From NCBI RefSeq assembly GCF_014845095.1, contig NZ_NKUG01000093.1:1-61672 (forward strand): a stretch of 61,672 nucleotides of DNA, in the 5' to 3' direction. Below are positions 1-8,656 of this stretch, piece after piece. Origin of the DNA: Methylobacterium bullatum (lineage in GTDB: Bacteria; Pseudomonadota; Alphaproteobacteria; Rhizobiales; Beijerinckiaceae). The translations under genes and the position numbers were made by a program. Positions within the stretch are counted from its first letter, which is position 1. Every line of letters starts with the position of its first letter. The notes under the pieces are model-generated. The model was not told the origin of the DNA. It saw only the letters and a program-made list of their open reading frames with translations, and made no database searches.

Positions 1-249
1 TGGGCCTGACCCTCCAACCTGGCGGTTCGACGGGACTCTCGAATACGTGGTGCATCGCCCCCGTACAGCTCCACCACGCCCAGACCCGCACCCGAGGTGA
101 CCGCCCGTCACCGACACCGCGTCGATCATCTCCTGACGCACAGCGTCCGCCACCGCCTGAAGCTGGCTCTCGGGAAGCGCGCGAAGAGCAGACGTCTCGT
201 CAAGCCCGTCGAGGATCGAGGTTTCTATCCGTGACAATGGCTCACTCAC
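1..249 (-). pseudogene. 1-deoxy-D-xylulose-5-phosphate synthase-like N-terminal fragment, frameshifted
   Basis: Reading leftwards from a GTG at 249, the frame gives a DXS-like N-terminus ending in IDAVSVTGGHLG, the signature that precedes GAGLGVVELTVALH in alphaproteobacterial DXS. After GGHLG (near position 95) one extra G shifts the frame; GLGVVEL then reads in the next frame, another extra base follows, and AMHHVF(E)SPV continues in a third frame up to the window edge. DXS condenses pyruvate and glyceraldehyde-3-phosphate in the MEP isoprenoid pathway. The clustered single-base insertions within about 90 bp suggest a decayed duplicate or a poor-quality sequence end. The frame also stays open upstream to about 474 with no ATG. 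The family call is firm; whether it is truly a pseudogene is not. Confidence 0.65.
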
Positions 250-526
250 TTCTTTGAATCTGATATCGGATCGACAGGGCGCCCCACCTGCCGCTATCGG
301 CTTCGGGCAGGGGCCGACGATCCTGGTGATGACAACGTTCCGCGCCGCGAGGTCGTCGCGCACTATAACGCCACTATCGGTCAATACCACGCCGACGTTG
401 CAGAGCCGCTGACCGCTTCCCAAGCTTTTGAGCGTTCGAACGGCCACGGGAGTTAAGGATTTGCGGCCGATCGATCAATGTCGAAGAATGGCTTTTCCGC
501 CATCGACGACTTCGCTGCGAGCCGAG

Positions 527-805
527 ATGAACTGCTTTCGCCGCCTGTCCGCACTACTGTCGATGGGGCTCCTGGCCTGTGTGACGCTTTGTCCTGAACC
601 CTTAGTGGCCTCGCCGCTCTCGATCCCGGCGCCCGTCCTCGAATTGAAGCTGCCCTGCGACAGGCTCGACGGCTGCCGGAATCCAGGCTCGTCGCAGCAA
701 CCCGACCGCCGGGTCGAGCCGTTCGGCGGCACACTCGGCCGGCCCTGCGCCTATCGCTGGCGGCCGACGCCCTCGGGCACGCGCAAGGTGCGGATCTGCC
801 ATTGA
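527..805 (+). CDS. small secreted protein, possibly a lipoprotein, coupled to the downstream nuclease
   Basis: This encodes 92 residues of unknown function. The ATG at 527 is preferred over the upstream start at 428 because it opens directly into a signal-peptide-like stretch: two arginines, then a hydrophobic core with LLAC (Cys18) that could serve as a weak lipobox. The mature part carries several cysteines and a conserved-looking tail, RPCAYRWRPTPSGTRKVR. Its TGA (803-805) overlaps the TTG start (802-804) of the secreted endonuclease gene, so the two are probably translated together. That makes a periplasmic partner or inhibitor of the nuclease conceivable, but nothing in the sequence proves it. 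Confidence 0.55.
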   Translation: MNCFRRLSALLSMGLLACVTLCPEPLVASPLSIPAPVLELKLPCDRLDGCRNPGSSQQPDRRVEPFGGTLGRPCAYRWRPTPSGTRKVRICH

Positions 806-1716
806 GCATTCCGGTTCGGCGGAACGGGCGGCGCTCGGCTGCGGCATGCCTCCTCCTCGTCGGGCTGGCGTGGCCGGCGAGCGAGGGCGAGGCGGGGTTT
901 GCCTGCGCCTCGATCTTCGCGAACGGACAGGAGCCGGTTCTCGTCAACCGTAAGCTCGCCCGCGAGACGACGAGCCTTTGCTACGAAGCCTTCGCGGTGC
1001 TGCATTCGGGCGTGTCGCGCACCCCCGTCTACGCTTCCGAACTCCTGACGCGGGCGAGCGTCGCCAAAGCGCGGACCGTCGACCGGACGGATTCCTTCCA
1101 CGAGGAGGACCGCCTGCCGAATTCCGTCCGCGCCCGGCTCGACGATTACGTCCGGAGCGGGTTCGACCGAGGCCACATGGCGCCGGCCGGAGATATGCCG
1201 AGCGCGGCGGCGCAGGCCGAATCGTTCAGTCTCGCCAATGTCGTGCCCCAGGATCGTACCCTGAACCGGGGCCTGTGGGCGGCGATCGAGGAGAGCGTCC
1301 GCCGCCTCGCGGTCGCGCGCGGGCGCCTCTTCGTGGTCACCGGGACGATCTATGCGGGCAGCACCATCGATTCCCTCGACGGCCGCGTCCTCGTGCCCAC
1401 CTCCCTTTTCAAGGCGGTCTACGATCCCGCGCGGAGGGAGGCGGCGGCCTATCTCGCGGCGAACCGGGCCGATGCCGAATGGCGGTCGGTCCCCCTCGGC
1501 GAACTGACCACCCTGTCGGGCATCGACGTCTTTCCCGGCCTCGTCGCGACGGCGATGGACCTGCCCGAGCCGCGCACCTATTCCAGGGGCGACACGGCCG
1601 GCGAGCGTCCAAAAGGGCGCATGCGCGAGGAACCGGGATTCGGCGAATGGGCGCTCGCAGCGCTTCACCGCATCGCGCGGCGCCTCCTCCGCGAGGTGCT
1701 GAGGTCGATCTTCTGA
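802..1716 (+). CDS. secreted DNA/RNA non-specific endonuclease (NUC family)
   Basis: This 304-residue protein has an N-terminal hydrophobic segment (about residues 11-30) consistent with secretion. The catalytic DRGH motif of the His-Me-finger NUC family is at about residues 121-124 within FDRGHMAPAGD. The metal-binding region LANVVPQDRTLNRGLW follows, as expected. Such enzymes cleave DNA and RNA with a Mg2+ ion and usually act in the periplasm or outside the cell. The start is a TTG that overlaps the stop of the preceding small secreted gene. The C-terminal 40 residues are basic and look non-catalytic. Confidence 0.8.
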   Translation: MSIPVRRNGRRSAAACLLLVGLAWPASEGEAGFACASIFANGQEPVLVNRKLARETTSLCYEAFAVLHSGVSRTPVYASELLTRASVAKARTVDRTDSFHEEDRLPNSVRARLDDYVRSGFDRGHMAPAGDMPSAAAQAESFSLANVVPQDRTLNRGLWAAIEESVRRLAVARGRLFVVTGTIYAGSTIDSLDGRVLVPTSLFKAVYDPARREAAAYLAANRADAEWRSVPLGELTTLSGIDVFPGLVATAMDLPEPRTYSRGDTAGERPKGRMREEPGFGEWALAALHRIARRLLREVLRSIF

Positions 1717-1735
1717 CGATGCGGGGAAGACGGAC

Positions 1736-2020
1736 ATGAAGACGACGGCCGAGACGGAGGCGACTCCCCCGACCTTCACGCCCTTCGCGGACGACGCCAC
1801 CGTGGAGACCATCGGGGGGCTCTCCGTGGAGAACGGGTCGGGGTCGATCGCCGTTCACGGCAGCCTCGACCTGCCGCGCGACAGGATGGGACTGGATCGC
1901 GCACGCAAGCTCAAGGCGGTCGCCGACGCGATCGTGGCCGCGCTCGAAGCCAGCGACCTGCCGGACGAGGCGCCGCGCGCCGCATCGAACTCCCGGACGG
2001 TCGAGAACCCGTTCGCGTGA
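1736..2020 (+). CDS. small hypothetical protein
   Basis: This encodes 94 residues, mostly acidic and without a signal peptide or membrane segment. The central part (IAVHGSLDLPRDRMGLDRARKLKAVADAI, split here by me at PRDRMGL) looks like a short beta-strand followed by a helix. It lies 19 bp downstream of the endonuclease gene on the same strand and may be cotranscribed. I do not recognise a family. Codon use is GC-rich at third positions, as in neighbouring real genes, which supports coding. Confidence 0.5.
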   Translation: MKTTAETEATPPTFTPFADDATVETIGGLSVENGSGSIAVHGSLDLPRDRMGLDRARKLKAVADAIVAALEASDLPDEAPRAASNSRTVENPFA

Positions 2021-2320
2021 TCCGACGACGGGGCGGGCTCGGAAAGACCGGCCTTCGCCCGCTCGCGCAGCATACCCGTTCTTGCCGCTGACCCGTCGCC
2101 CTGATACTTCCAGCCATCGTCCGACGCGGTGCGGTTTCGAGGACGGCTCGCCGCCGTTCGACGCCGCCGCACGCGGGACGGCCCGGGCAGACCGGAGCAA
2201 CGCGCGCCGCTTTTCATGGCGCGCGACCTCCGCGGCAAGGCCCACCCACGCCATTTCCGGCGGCCGATCCAGCGCCCCCGCGCCAAGCCGCCCCGCAACA
2301 GTCAAGGATACCGGACGCTC
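2021..2320. other. intergenic region upstream of the EttA-like gene
   Basis: No convincing gene is seen. The reading frame of the downstream ABC-F gene stays open back to 2129, but the extra residues are arginine-rich and unlike the family N-terminus, so I treat them as untranslated. A purine-rich AAGGA (about 2304-2308) is a plausible, if distant, ribosome-binding site for the ATG at 2321. Confidence 0.4.
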
Positions 2321-3973
<1,653 letters not shown>

Positions 3974-3978
3974 CGACG

Positions 3979-4005
3979 CGGCCCGGTCCAAGACCGGGCC
4001 GTTTT
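3979..4005 (+). terminator. rho-independent terminator of ettA
   Basis: A 9-bp perfect stem (3979-3987 with 3993-4001, CGGCCCGGT/ACCGGGCCG), a 5-nt loop, and TTTT directly after. It begins 5 bp after the ettA stop codon. Confidence 0.85.
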
Positions 4006-4366
4006 CGTATGGCCGGCCCATGGCCGGGCGAGAGGCCGAGGCAACGATGCCGCACCGGATCGAGCTGGTAGCGGCATCGTTCTTGCCAGGCCATCCTCCA
4101 GAACTTCGCCCGACCTTCGCATAGACCGGCACGATTTCGGCAGGAGGCCCAGTGTTGAAGCAAAGATGATCGAAACGTTACCGATCTCGATGTCTTCGGA
4201 TTTTCGCTCCGCAGAACGGAATTTCTGAGGGGGGCCGCCGCCGTATCGATAGAGATCGGCCTACGACGCTCGTTTCTACGTTAGGGTGTGGCTCGCGGGT
4301 CATAGGCGAGCCGTGGGGGAGGGGCTAATTTGACCTCAAGGTCAGCCCCCACGGACAATCCTCATC
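4006..4366. promoter_or_regulatory. leader and upstream region of the outer-membrane protein gene, with several inverted repeats
   Basis: No gene is seen in these 361 bp. They contain an 11-bp perfect inverted repeat (4043-4053 with 4071-4081), a 7-bp hairpin GGCTCGC/GCGAGCC (4290-4296 with 4306-4312), and just before the start codon a perfect palindrome TGACCT-CA-AGGTCA (4331-4344) embedded in GGGGCT...AGCCCC (4321-4349). The last could be an operator or a 5' UTR stem-loop controlling the porin-like gene. No clear Shine-Dalgarno sequence precedes the ATG at 4367. Confidence 0.4.
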
Positions 4367-5233
4367 ATGATCGCGAAGCTTCTTCTCGCCGGCACCGCCT
4401 CCGTTCTTCTGGCCGGCGCCGCTTCGGCCGCGGACCTTCCGCGCCGCGCCGCTCCCCCGGCAGTGTTCTCGCCCGTCCCGGTCTTCACCTGGACCGGCTT
4501 CTACCTCGGCACCCATAGCTCCTACGCCTGGAGCGACAATCAGACGATCCGCACCACCGGCAACGAGTTCAACACGCGCGAGAACGTGCGCCTGGACCGT
4601 CGTCCCGGCACCTTCCGCTCCGAGCAGGACGGCATCGGCAATGTCGGTGGCGGCATCGGCTACAACTACCAGCTCACCCCCGGTTCGGGCTTCGTCCTCG
4701 GCGTCAATGCCGACGTGACTTGGACGGACATCAGCAAGAGCTACGCCTATTTCGGCCCCAGCAGCACTGTGGGAGGCCCCCTCAATCCCGCTAACCTGCG
4801 CCAGCGCCTCGACTATCTCGGCACCGTCCAGGGCCGCATCGGCTACGCTTTCGACACGGTCCTGGTCTACGGCACCGGCGGTTTCGCCTATGGCAACGTC
4901 AATTACGGCGCCAACTTCTTCAACGGCGCCGGCGCTCTGGCCTATGCCGGCCGCTACAACGACATGGAGACCGGTTACGCCTATGGCGGCGGCATCGAGT
5001 GGGCGATCCCCACCGACAGCTTCCTCAACCGGTTCAACTTCATCGGCAGCTTCATCGGCGCCAGCGCCATCACGCTGAAGGCCGAGTACCTGCATTACGA
5101 TCTCGGCAGCCGCAACGTGCTGGTGAACAACACGGGCCTCGGCGCTCCCTCCACCGGTTCCTACACCTCGCGGTTCAGCACCGAGGGCAACCTGATCAAG
5201 GCCGGCTTCAACTACAAGTTCGGCGGCCTCTGA
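4367..5233 (+). CDS. outer-membrane beta-barrel protein (Omp25/Omp31-like)
   Basis: This 288-residue protein has a clear signal peptide (MIAKLLLAGTASVLLAGAAS, cleavage after ASA near residue 21). The mature N-terminus is proline-rich (RRAAPPAVF), and WTGFYLG opens the barrel, which is typical of rhizobial and brucella Omp25/Omp31 proteins. Alternating aromatic and glycine-rich strands continue to a terminal FNYKFGGL with the usual penultimate aromatic pattern. It probably sits in the outer membrane as a small porin-like or structural barrel. An inverted-repeat-rich leader precedes it and a terminator hairpin follows at 5290. Confidence 0.85.
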   Translation: MIAKLLLAGTASVLLAGAASAADLPRRAAPPAVFSPVPVFTWTGFYLGTHSSYAWSDNQTIRTTGNEFNTRENVRLDRRPGTFRSEQDGIGNVGGGIGYNYQLTPGSGFVLGVNADVTWTDISKSYAYFGPSSTVGGPLNPANLRQRLDYLGTVQGRIGYAFDTVLVYGTGGFAYGNVNYGANFFNGAGALAYAGRYNDMETGYAYGGGIEWAIPTDSFLNRFNFIGSFIGASAITLKAEYLHYDLGSRNVLVNNTGLGAPSTGSYTSRFSTEGNLIKAGFNYKFGGL

Positions 5234-5289
5234 AGTCACCGCCCGCCGGAGCGCACCGCGCCCCCGGCAAGCCAATTCGACGGTCAACG

Positions 5290-5326
5290 ACATGGCTCGA
5301 TCCTCTGGATCGGGCCATGTTCGTTT
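5290..5326 (+). terminator. terminator hairpin after the outer-membrane protein gene
   Basis: A 14-bp stem with one G-T wobble (5290-5303 with 5307-5320) and a TCT loop is followed by TCGTTT. It also faces the 3' end of the convergent formyltransferase gene. Confidence 0.7.
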
Positions 5327-5482
5327 GGAAACAAGGCCATGATACCGCCGTGCCGGCCCGGGTGTAGCCCAATGGCGATGGCGGTCGTTCGAGACCGTTT
5401 CTCCAGCCGTTCGATAGGTCGCGCAGCCTATCGGCCGACCAGTCCAGCGAAGCCGCCCGCGCGATCTGTTTGCGACACGTAT

Positions 5483-6337
5483 TCAGGCCTTCGCATTCAC
5501 GCCCAGCGCAGCCCGCAAGTCGGCGCTGTCGATGAGCTTTCGCCCTTGGCTGGCCAGACGCGTGAGCAGCGCGCGGTCCGGGAAGTGGCAATAGGGCAGG
5601 GCCTCCGGCGTGATCCCCTCCTTCAGCGTGTCGGATGCGATCTCGTCCAGCACCCGGTCGAGCAGGATGCGCCCTCGCTCATGCAGCAGGATCGCGGCAC
5701 GGGTGGCGGTGGTGCCGGACGGCAGGTCCGATGCTTCCTGCGCGAGGATCGCCCCCGCGTCGATGGCGGGCGTCAGGCGATGGATCGTGACTCCGAAGGC
5801 GGGATTCTCTTCCGCCAGAGCGTGGATCGTCGGAACCGGCCCGCGATGGCGCGGCAGCAGGCCGGGATGGAGGTTGAGTCCCCCGAGCGGCGCCAGCGAC
5901 AGGGTCGCGGCCGAAAAGATCTGGTCGAAATGGAACGCGACGATGAGATCCGGAGCATGGGCCTCGAAGGCCCGGGCCGCGTCCGGTCCGTTGACGTCGT
6001 CGATCCGCAGGGTCGGAATACCGAGCGTTCGGCACAACGCCTTGAGCGGCGTCGCCGTGGTCGCGTCTCCGGCCCCGGTCAACCGCCTCAGCAGCCCCGA
6101 TGCCGGAGCCAGCAGATCGGGCAGGCCGAAATTCACCGCGAGATAGGGCAGGAAAGCCGGGCCGGAGCGGGCGAGGTGTCGCCGGACCTGACCACTTAAG
6201 CCGCCGGAACTCGGACGCTCGGCATTCGACAGGCCGACGAAAGCGATATCCTCGGCGTGATCCCGCACGAACCGGCGTACGGCACGGGCATTCGGCAGGG
6301 CCTCCAGCACGAACAGGGCGATGCGCGGGCGGGTCAT
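5483..6337 (-). CDS. formyltransferase, possible lipid or sugar N-formylating enzyme of the capsule locus
   Basis: This 284-residue protein belongs to the formyl_transferase fold (Fmt/GART/ArnA-N family). The core GGLNLHPGLLPRHRG at about 153-167 supplies the catalytic Asn155 and His157, and Asp193 (AIDAGAILAQ) completes the triad. It is shorter than methionyl-tRNA formyltransferase and lacks a recognisable Fmt C-terminal tRNA-binding domain, so a small-molecule substrate is likely, with 10-formyl-tetrahydrofolate as donor. Its ATG (6335-6337) overlaps the stop of the upstream SDR gene by 4 bp (ATGA), so the two are cotranslated. That coupling links it to the capsule lipid pathway; the actual substrate is inferred only. 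Confidence 0.8.
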   Translation of the reverse strand: MTRPRIALFVLEALPNARAVRRFVRDHAEDIAFVGLSNAERPSSGGLSGQVRRHLARSGPAFLPYLAVNFGLPDLLAPASGLLRRLTGAGDATTATPLKALCRTLGIPTLRIDDVNGPDAARAFEAHAPDLIVAFHFDQIFSAATLSLAPLGGLNLHPGLLPRHRGPVPTIHALAEENPAFGVTIHRLTPAIDAGAILAQEASDLPSGTTATRAAILLHERGRILLDRVLDEIASDTLKEGITPEALPYCHFPDRALLTRLASQGRKLIDSADLRAALGVNAKA

Positions 6338-7104
6338 CGTTTGTTGCGTCCGACCTTGAACCGGAAGCCGCGCATGGAGCGGCGGCGCAGTCCCTCCGGC
6401 AGCAGGGCCGATCCGCGCGCCAGGGAGGCGAGGGGCTCGGGAAAGGCGATGATGTCGAGATCGCGCGCGAGGCCGCGCGCGATACGGGCGGCCGCCTCCT
6501 CGGCGCTCATCTCCATCGGGCGCCAGCCCTCGTAATCCCCGCCCATGGTGGTCTTCACATAGCCGGGCGTCACCACGTTCATCTTGACGCCTCGGGGGGC
6601 GAGCTTGGCGCGCAAGGCCAGGCCATGCGCGAGCAGTGCCGCCTTGGTGCCGCTATAGGCCGGAGCGTCGGGCAGGGGCGCGAAGGCGGCGAGCGACGAG
6701 ACCAGGGCGATCTGGCCGCTGCCACGCGCCAGCATCAGGGTGACGCAGGGCAGGGCGACGTTCAGGGCACCGTTGAGATTCACGTCCACGGTCTCGAACG
6801 CCATCGCCTCGGTCTCGATCTCTCCGCCGGGATGGCCGCCATTGATGCCGGCATTGACGATGACGAGATCGAGGGGCGCGGCCGCGTGGGTTTCGCGCAG
6901 CCATTCGGCCACGGCCGGCCTGTCGCGCACGTCGAGGGAACGGATCGACACGGTTGCGCCGAGATCGCGGCACGCGGCGGCGACGGCATTCAGCCTGTCG
7001 ATGCCGCGCGCATTGAGAACGAGGTGTGTGCCGGGCGCGGCGTAATGCCGGGCAAGGGCCGCGCCGATACCGCTCGAGGCACCGGTGATGAGGATGACGG
7101 GCAT
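6334..7104 (-). CDS. short-chain dehydrogenase/reductase of the capsule locus (RkpH-like)
   Basis: This 256-residue classical SDR has the cofactor motif TGASSGIG (residues 7-14), NAG at 84-86, Ser136/137 and the YxxxK pair Tyr150/Lys154. Early Asn31-Ala-Arg33 after the second strand suggests NADP(H) preference. It overlaps the formyltransferase by 4 bp and lies 116 bp downstream of kpsS on the same strand. Rhizobial rkp-1 loci contain an SDR (RkpH) beside a PKS-like RkpA, an oxoamine synthase-like RkpG and a KpsS-like RkpJ, all of which have counterparts here. A role reducing the keto group of the acyl-amino lipid is a reasonable inference. Confidence 0.85.
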   Translation of the reverse strand: MPVILITGASSGIGAALARHYAAPGTHLVLNARGIDRLNAVAAACRDLGATVSIRSLDVRDRPAVAEWLRETHAAAPLDLVIVNAGINGGHPGGEIETEAMAFETVDVNLNGALNVALPCVTLMLARGSGQIALVSSLAAFAPLPDAPAYSGTKAALLAHGLALRAKLAPRGVKMNVVTPGYVKTTMGGDYEGWRPMEMSAEEAAARIARGLARDLDIIAFPEPLASLARGSALLPEGLRRRSMRGFRFKVGRNKR

Positions 7105-7114
7105 GGGCCTGTTC

Positions 7115-7172
7115 TAGAGCATCATTCCGGCAAACGGGAACCCGCTCTGGGAGGAGATCATGCCGTACCGAT
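7115..7172. repeat. rhizobial-type intergenic palindromic element (RIME/RPE-like), copy 1
   Basis: The stretch TAGAGCATCATTCCGG (from about 7121), then AAAC-GGGAACCCG and GAGGAGATCATGCCG, resembles the dispersed rhizobial palindrome with ends GAGCATGAT and ATCATGC. It lies between kpsS and the SDR gene, where it may form an mRNA hairpin. A second, oppositely oriented and more degenerate copy is at 24818-24882. The match is by memory of the consensus. Confidence 0.5.
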
Positions 7173-7220
7173 AACGGGACGCAGCGGCCTGCTCGGAATG
7201 AACCGAGGCGCGGCGATCGC

Positions 7221-8528
7221 TCAGTAGACGGGAGCGAGTTCTGGGGTTCTCGTCGAGCGTTCGCGGATCGCCTGTGCCGCCGCCAGGGCCGGGGCCGGAA
7301 GCCTGGATTCCAGCCGCAGGACGCTGCCGGCCACAGCCCGGTCGATGGACGGGCGGGAGAAGAAGCCGCCATTCACCTGGGTCCGGTGAAGGACGACACG
7401 GCGGAAATCCGCCATCAGCGCCATGTCCGGTGCTTCGGGCTTCGTCCAGAACGTGTCGAGGCCGCCCTGATGGGTCAGGCCGGGCAGGTTGTAGATCGCC
7501 TCGCCCGCGGCGACGGTCGGACGTCCGAGTTCGAGGGACAGCATCCCGACTGTGCTGTTCACGAGCACCACGCCCCGGCTGCCGGCGATGAGCTTGGGCA
7601 GGTCGCCGCCATCGATGAAATCGAGCCGCTCGTCCACACCGTGGCGCCGGGCGGAGTTACGGGCGTGCTTGCGCCAGTTCACCAGTCCACTGTCGAGCGG
7701 GTGGAGCTTGATCAGCAGTCTCGAGCTCTCGGACGCATGGGCGGCAAAGGATGCGATGACGCGATCCATGAACCCTTCCACCCCGAGGAAGGGCGAGTGG
7801 ACACGGATCTGATAGTCGCTGTCGAGTTGCAGCGGCAGCAGGAAGTACTCCTCCTTGCGCGCCGCATAGATCTCGTTGAGCTCCCGTGCCTGGCGCCGCG
7901 TGCGGCTCCGGCCGGCGAACTTCTTGATCCAACCCACATATTCGGCCGCCACATGAATCGGCCGATGGCTACGGAAATGCGGGAAGAAGTAGGGAAACCC
8001 GATATTGGCGATGTTGTAGGCCACGTCCCAAAGGCTGCGGCGGGCCATGTCGCCGCTCGCCGGCATCGCGCGACCGGGCCGCGGCAGGCGGCGGGCGATG
8101 GCGCGGATCTCGTCCGCACAGCGGGGCAGCGAGGAATGGCCGTTGACGCCGCCGAGCTCACACGTGATCCAGTTCGGCCGCAGGTAACCTTCTTCGAACA
8201 CATGGATGCGGATGCCGAAGGGCTCGGCTGCTTCGCGCGCGGCGACATGATAAGGACGGCAATCGCCGAACAGGACGATATCCGTCACGCCGTGCTGGAC
8301 GATGTAGTCGGCGATGTAGGCGTCCCAGCCCTCGCGGGGGCCACGATAATTGTCCGAGCCGAGGCGCCAGAACAGCCAGTCGCCCGAGGAGAAATTGATA
8401 CGTCGCACCTGATGGCCGCGCTTGAGCAGCGCCTGACCCAGATCGGCGAAGAACGGCGAGGCGATCCCCTGCAGAAACAGGAAGGTCGCCGGCCTCTCGC
8501 GCGTGATGTCTACGCGTGTCGGCAACAT
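7221..8528 (-). CDS. kpsS: capsule polysaccharide biosynthesis/export protein KpsS-like (RkpJ family)
   Basis: From the ATG at 8528 this encodes 435 residues. The N-terminus FLFLQGIASPFFADLG and RINFSSGDWLFW, then FEEGYLRPNWITCE, are hallmark segments of the KpsS/RkpJ/LipB family. In E. coli KpsS is a Kdo transferase that starts the poly-Kdo linker on the phospholipid terminus of group 2 capsules. The protein is cytoplasmic or peripheral. The frame is open further upstream (ATG at 8591 and beyond to 8828), but homologs start shortly before the FLFLQG strand and AGGAGC precedes 8528. It is transcribed divergently from the KpsC-like gene and probably leads the kpsS-SDR-formyltransferase operon. 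Confidence 0.85.
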   Translation of the reverse strand: MLPTRVDITRERPATFLFLQGIASPFFADLGQALLKRGHQVRRINFSSGDWLFWRLGSDNYRGPREGWDAYIADYIVQHGVTDIVLFGDCRPYHVAAREAAEPFGIRIHVFEEGYLRPNWITCELGGVNGHSSLPRCADEIRAIARRLPRPGRAMPASGDMARRSLWDVAYNIANIGFPYFFPHFRSHRPIHVAAEYVGWIKKFAGRSRTRRQARELNEIYAARKEEYFLLPLQLDSDYQIRVHSPFLGVEGFMDRVIASFAAHASESSRLLIKLHPLDSGLVNWRKHARNSARRHGVDERLDFIDGGDLPKLIAGSRGVVLVNSTVGMLSLELGRPTVAAGEAIYNLPGLTHQGGLDTFWTKPEAPDMALMADFRRVVLHRTQVNGGFFSRPSIDRAVAGSVLRLESRLPAPALAAAQAIRERSTRTPELAPVY

Positions 8529-8590
8529 GCGGAAGTGCTTGCTCCTGCGCCCTAGGCGGGCGTGTCGAATGGGCACGTACGTCGCCCTCA

Positions 8591-8607
8591 TTGCACGAAT
8601 GGTGCAA
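8591..8607. promoter_or_regulatory. palindrome TTGCAC-N5-GTGCAA in the divergent kpsS/kpsC region
   Basis: A perfect 6-5-6 inverted repeat (8591-8596 and 8602-8607) is placed between the preferred start of kpsS (8528) and the KpsC-like start (8657). The location suits an operator controlling both divergent transcripts. No regulator can be named from sequence alone. Confidence 0.4.
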
Positions 8608-8656
8608 CGCGGCAATTGCGTAGCACGGCCTCGTCGATGGAATTCCTGGGGGCGTG

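Noticed and set aside
2129..2320. N-terminal extension of EttA
   Set aside because: The 64 extra residues are arginine-rich and unlike EttA, whose family N-terminus starts exactly at 2321.
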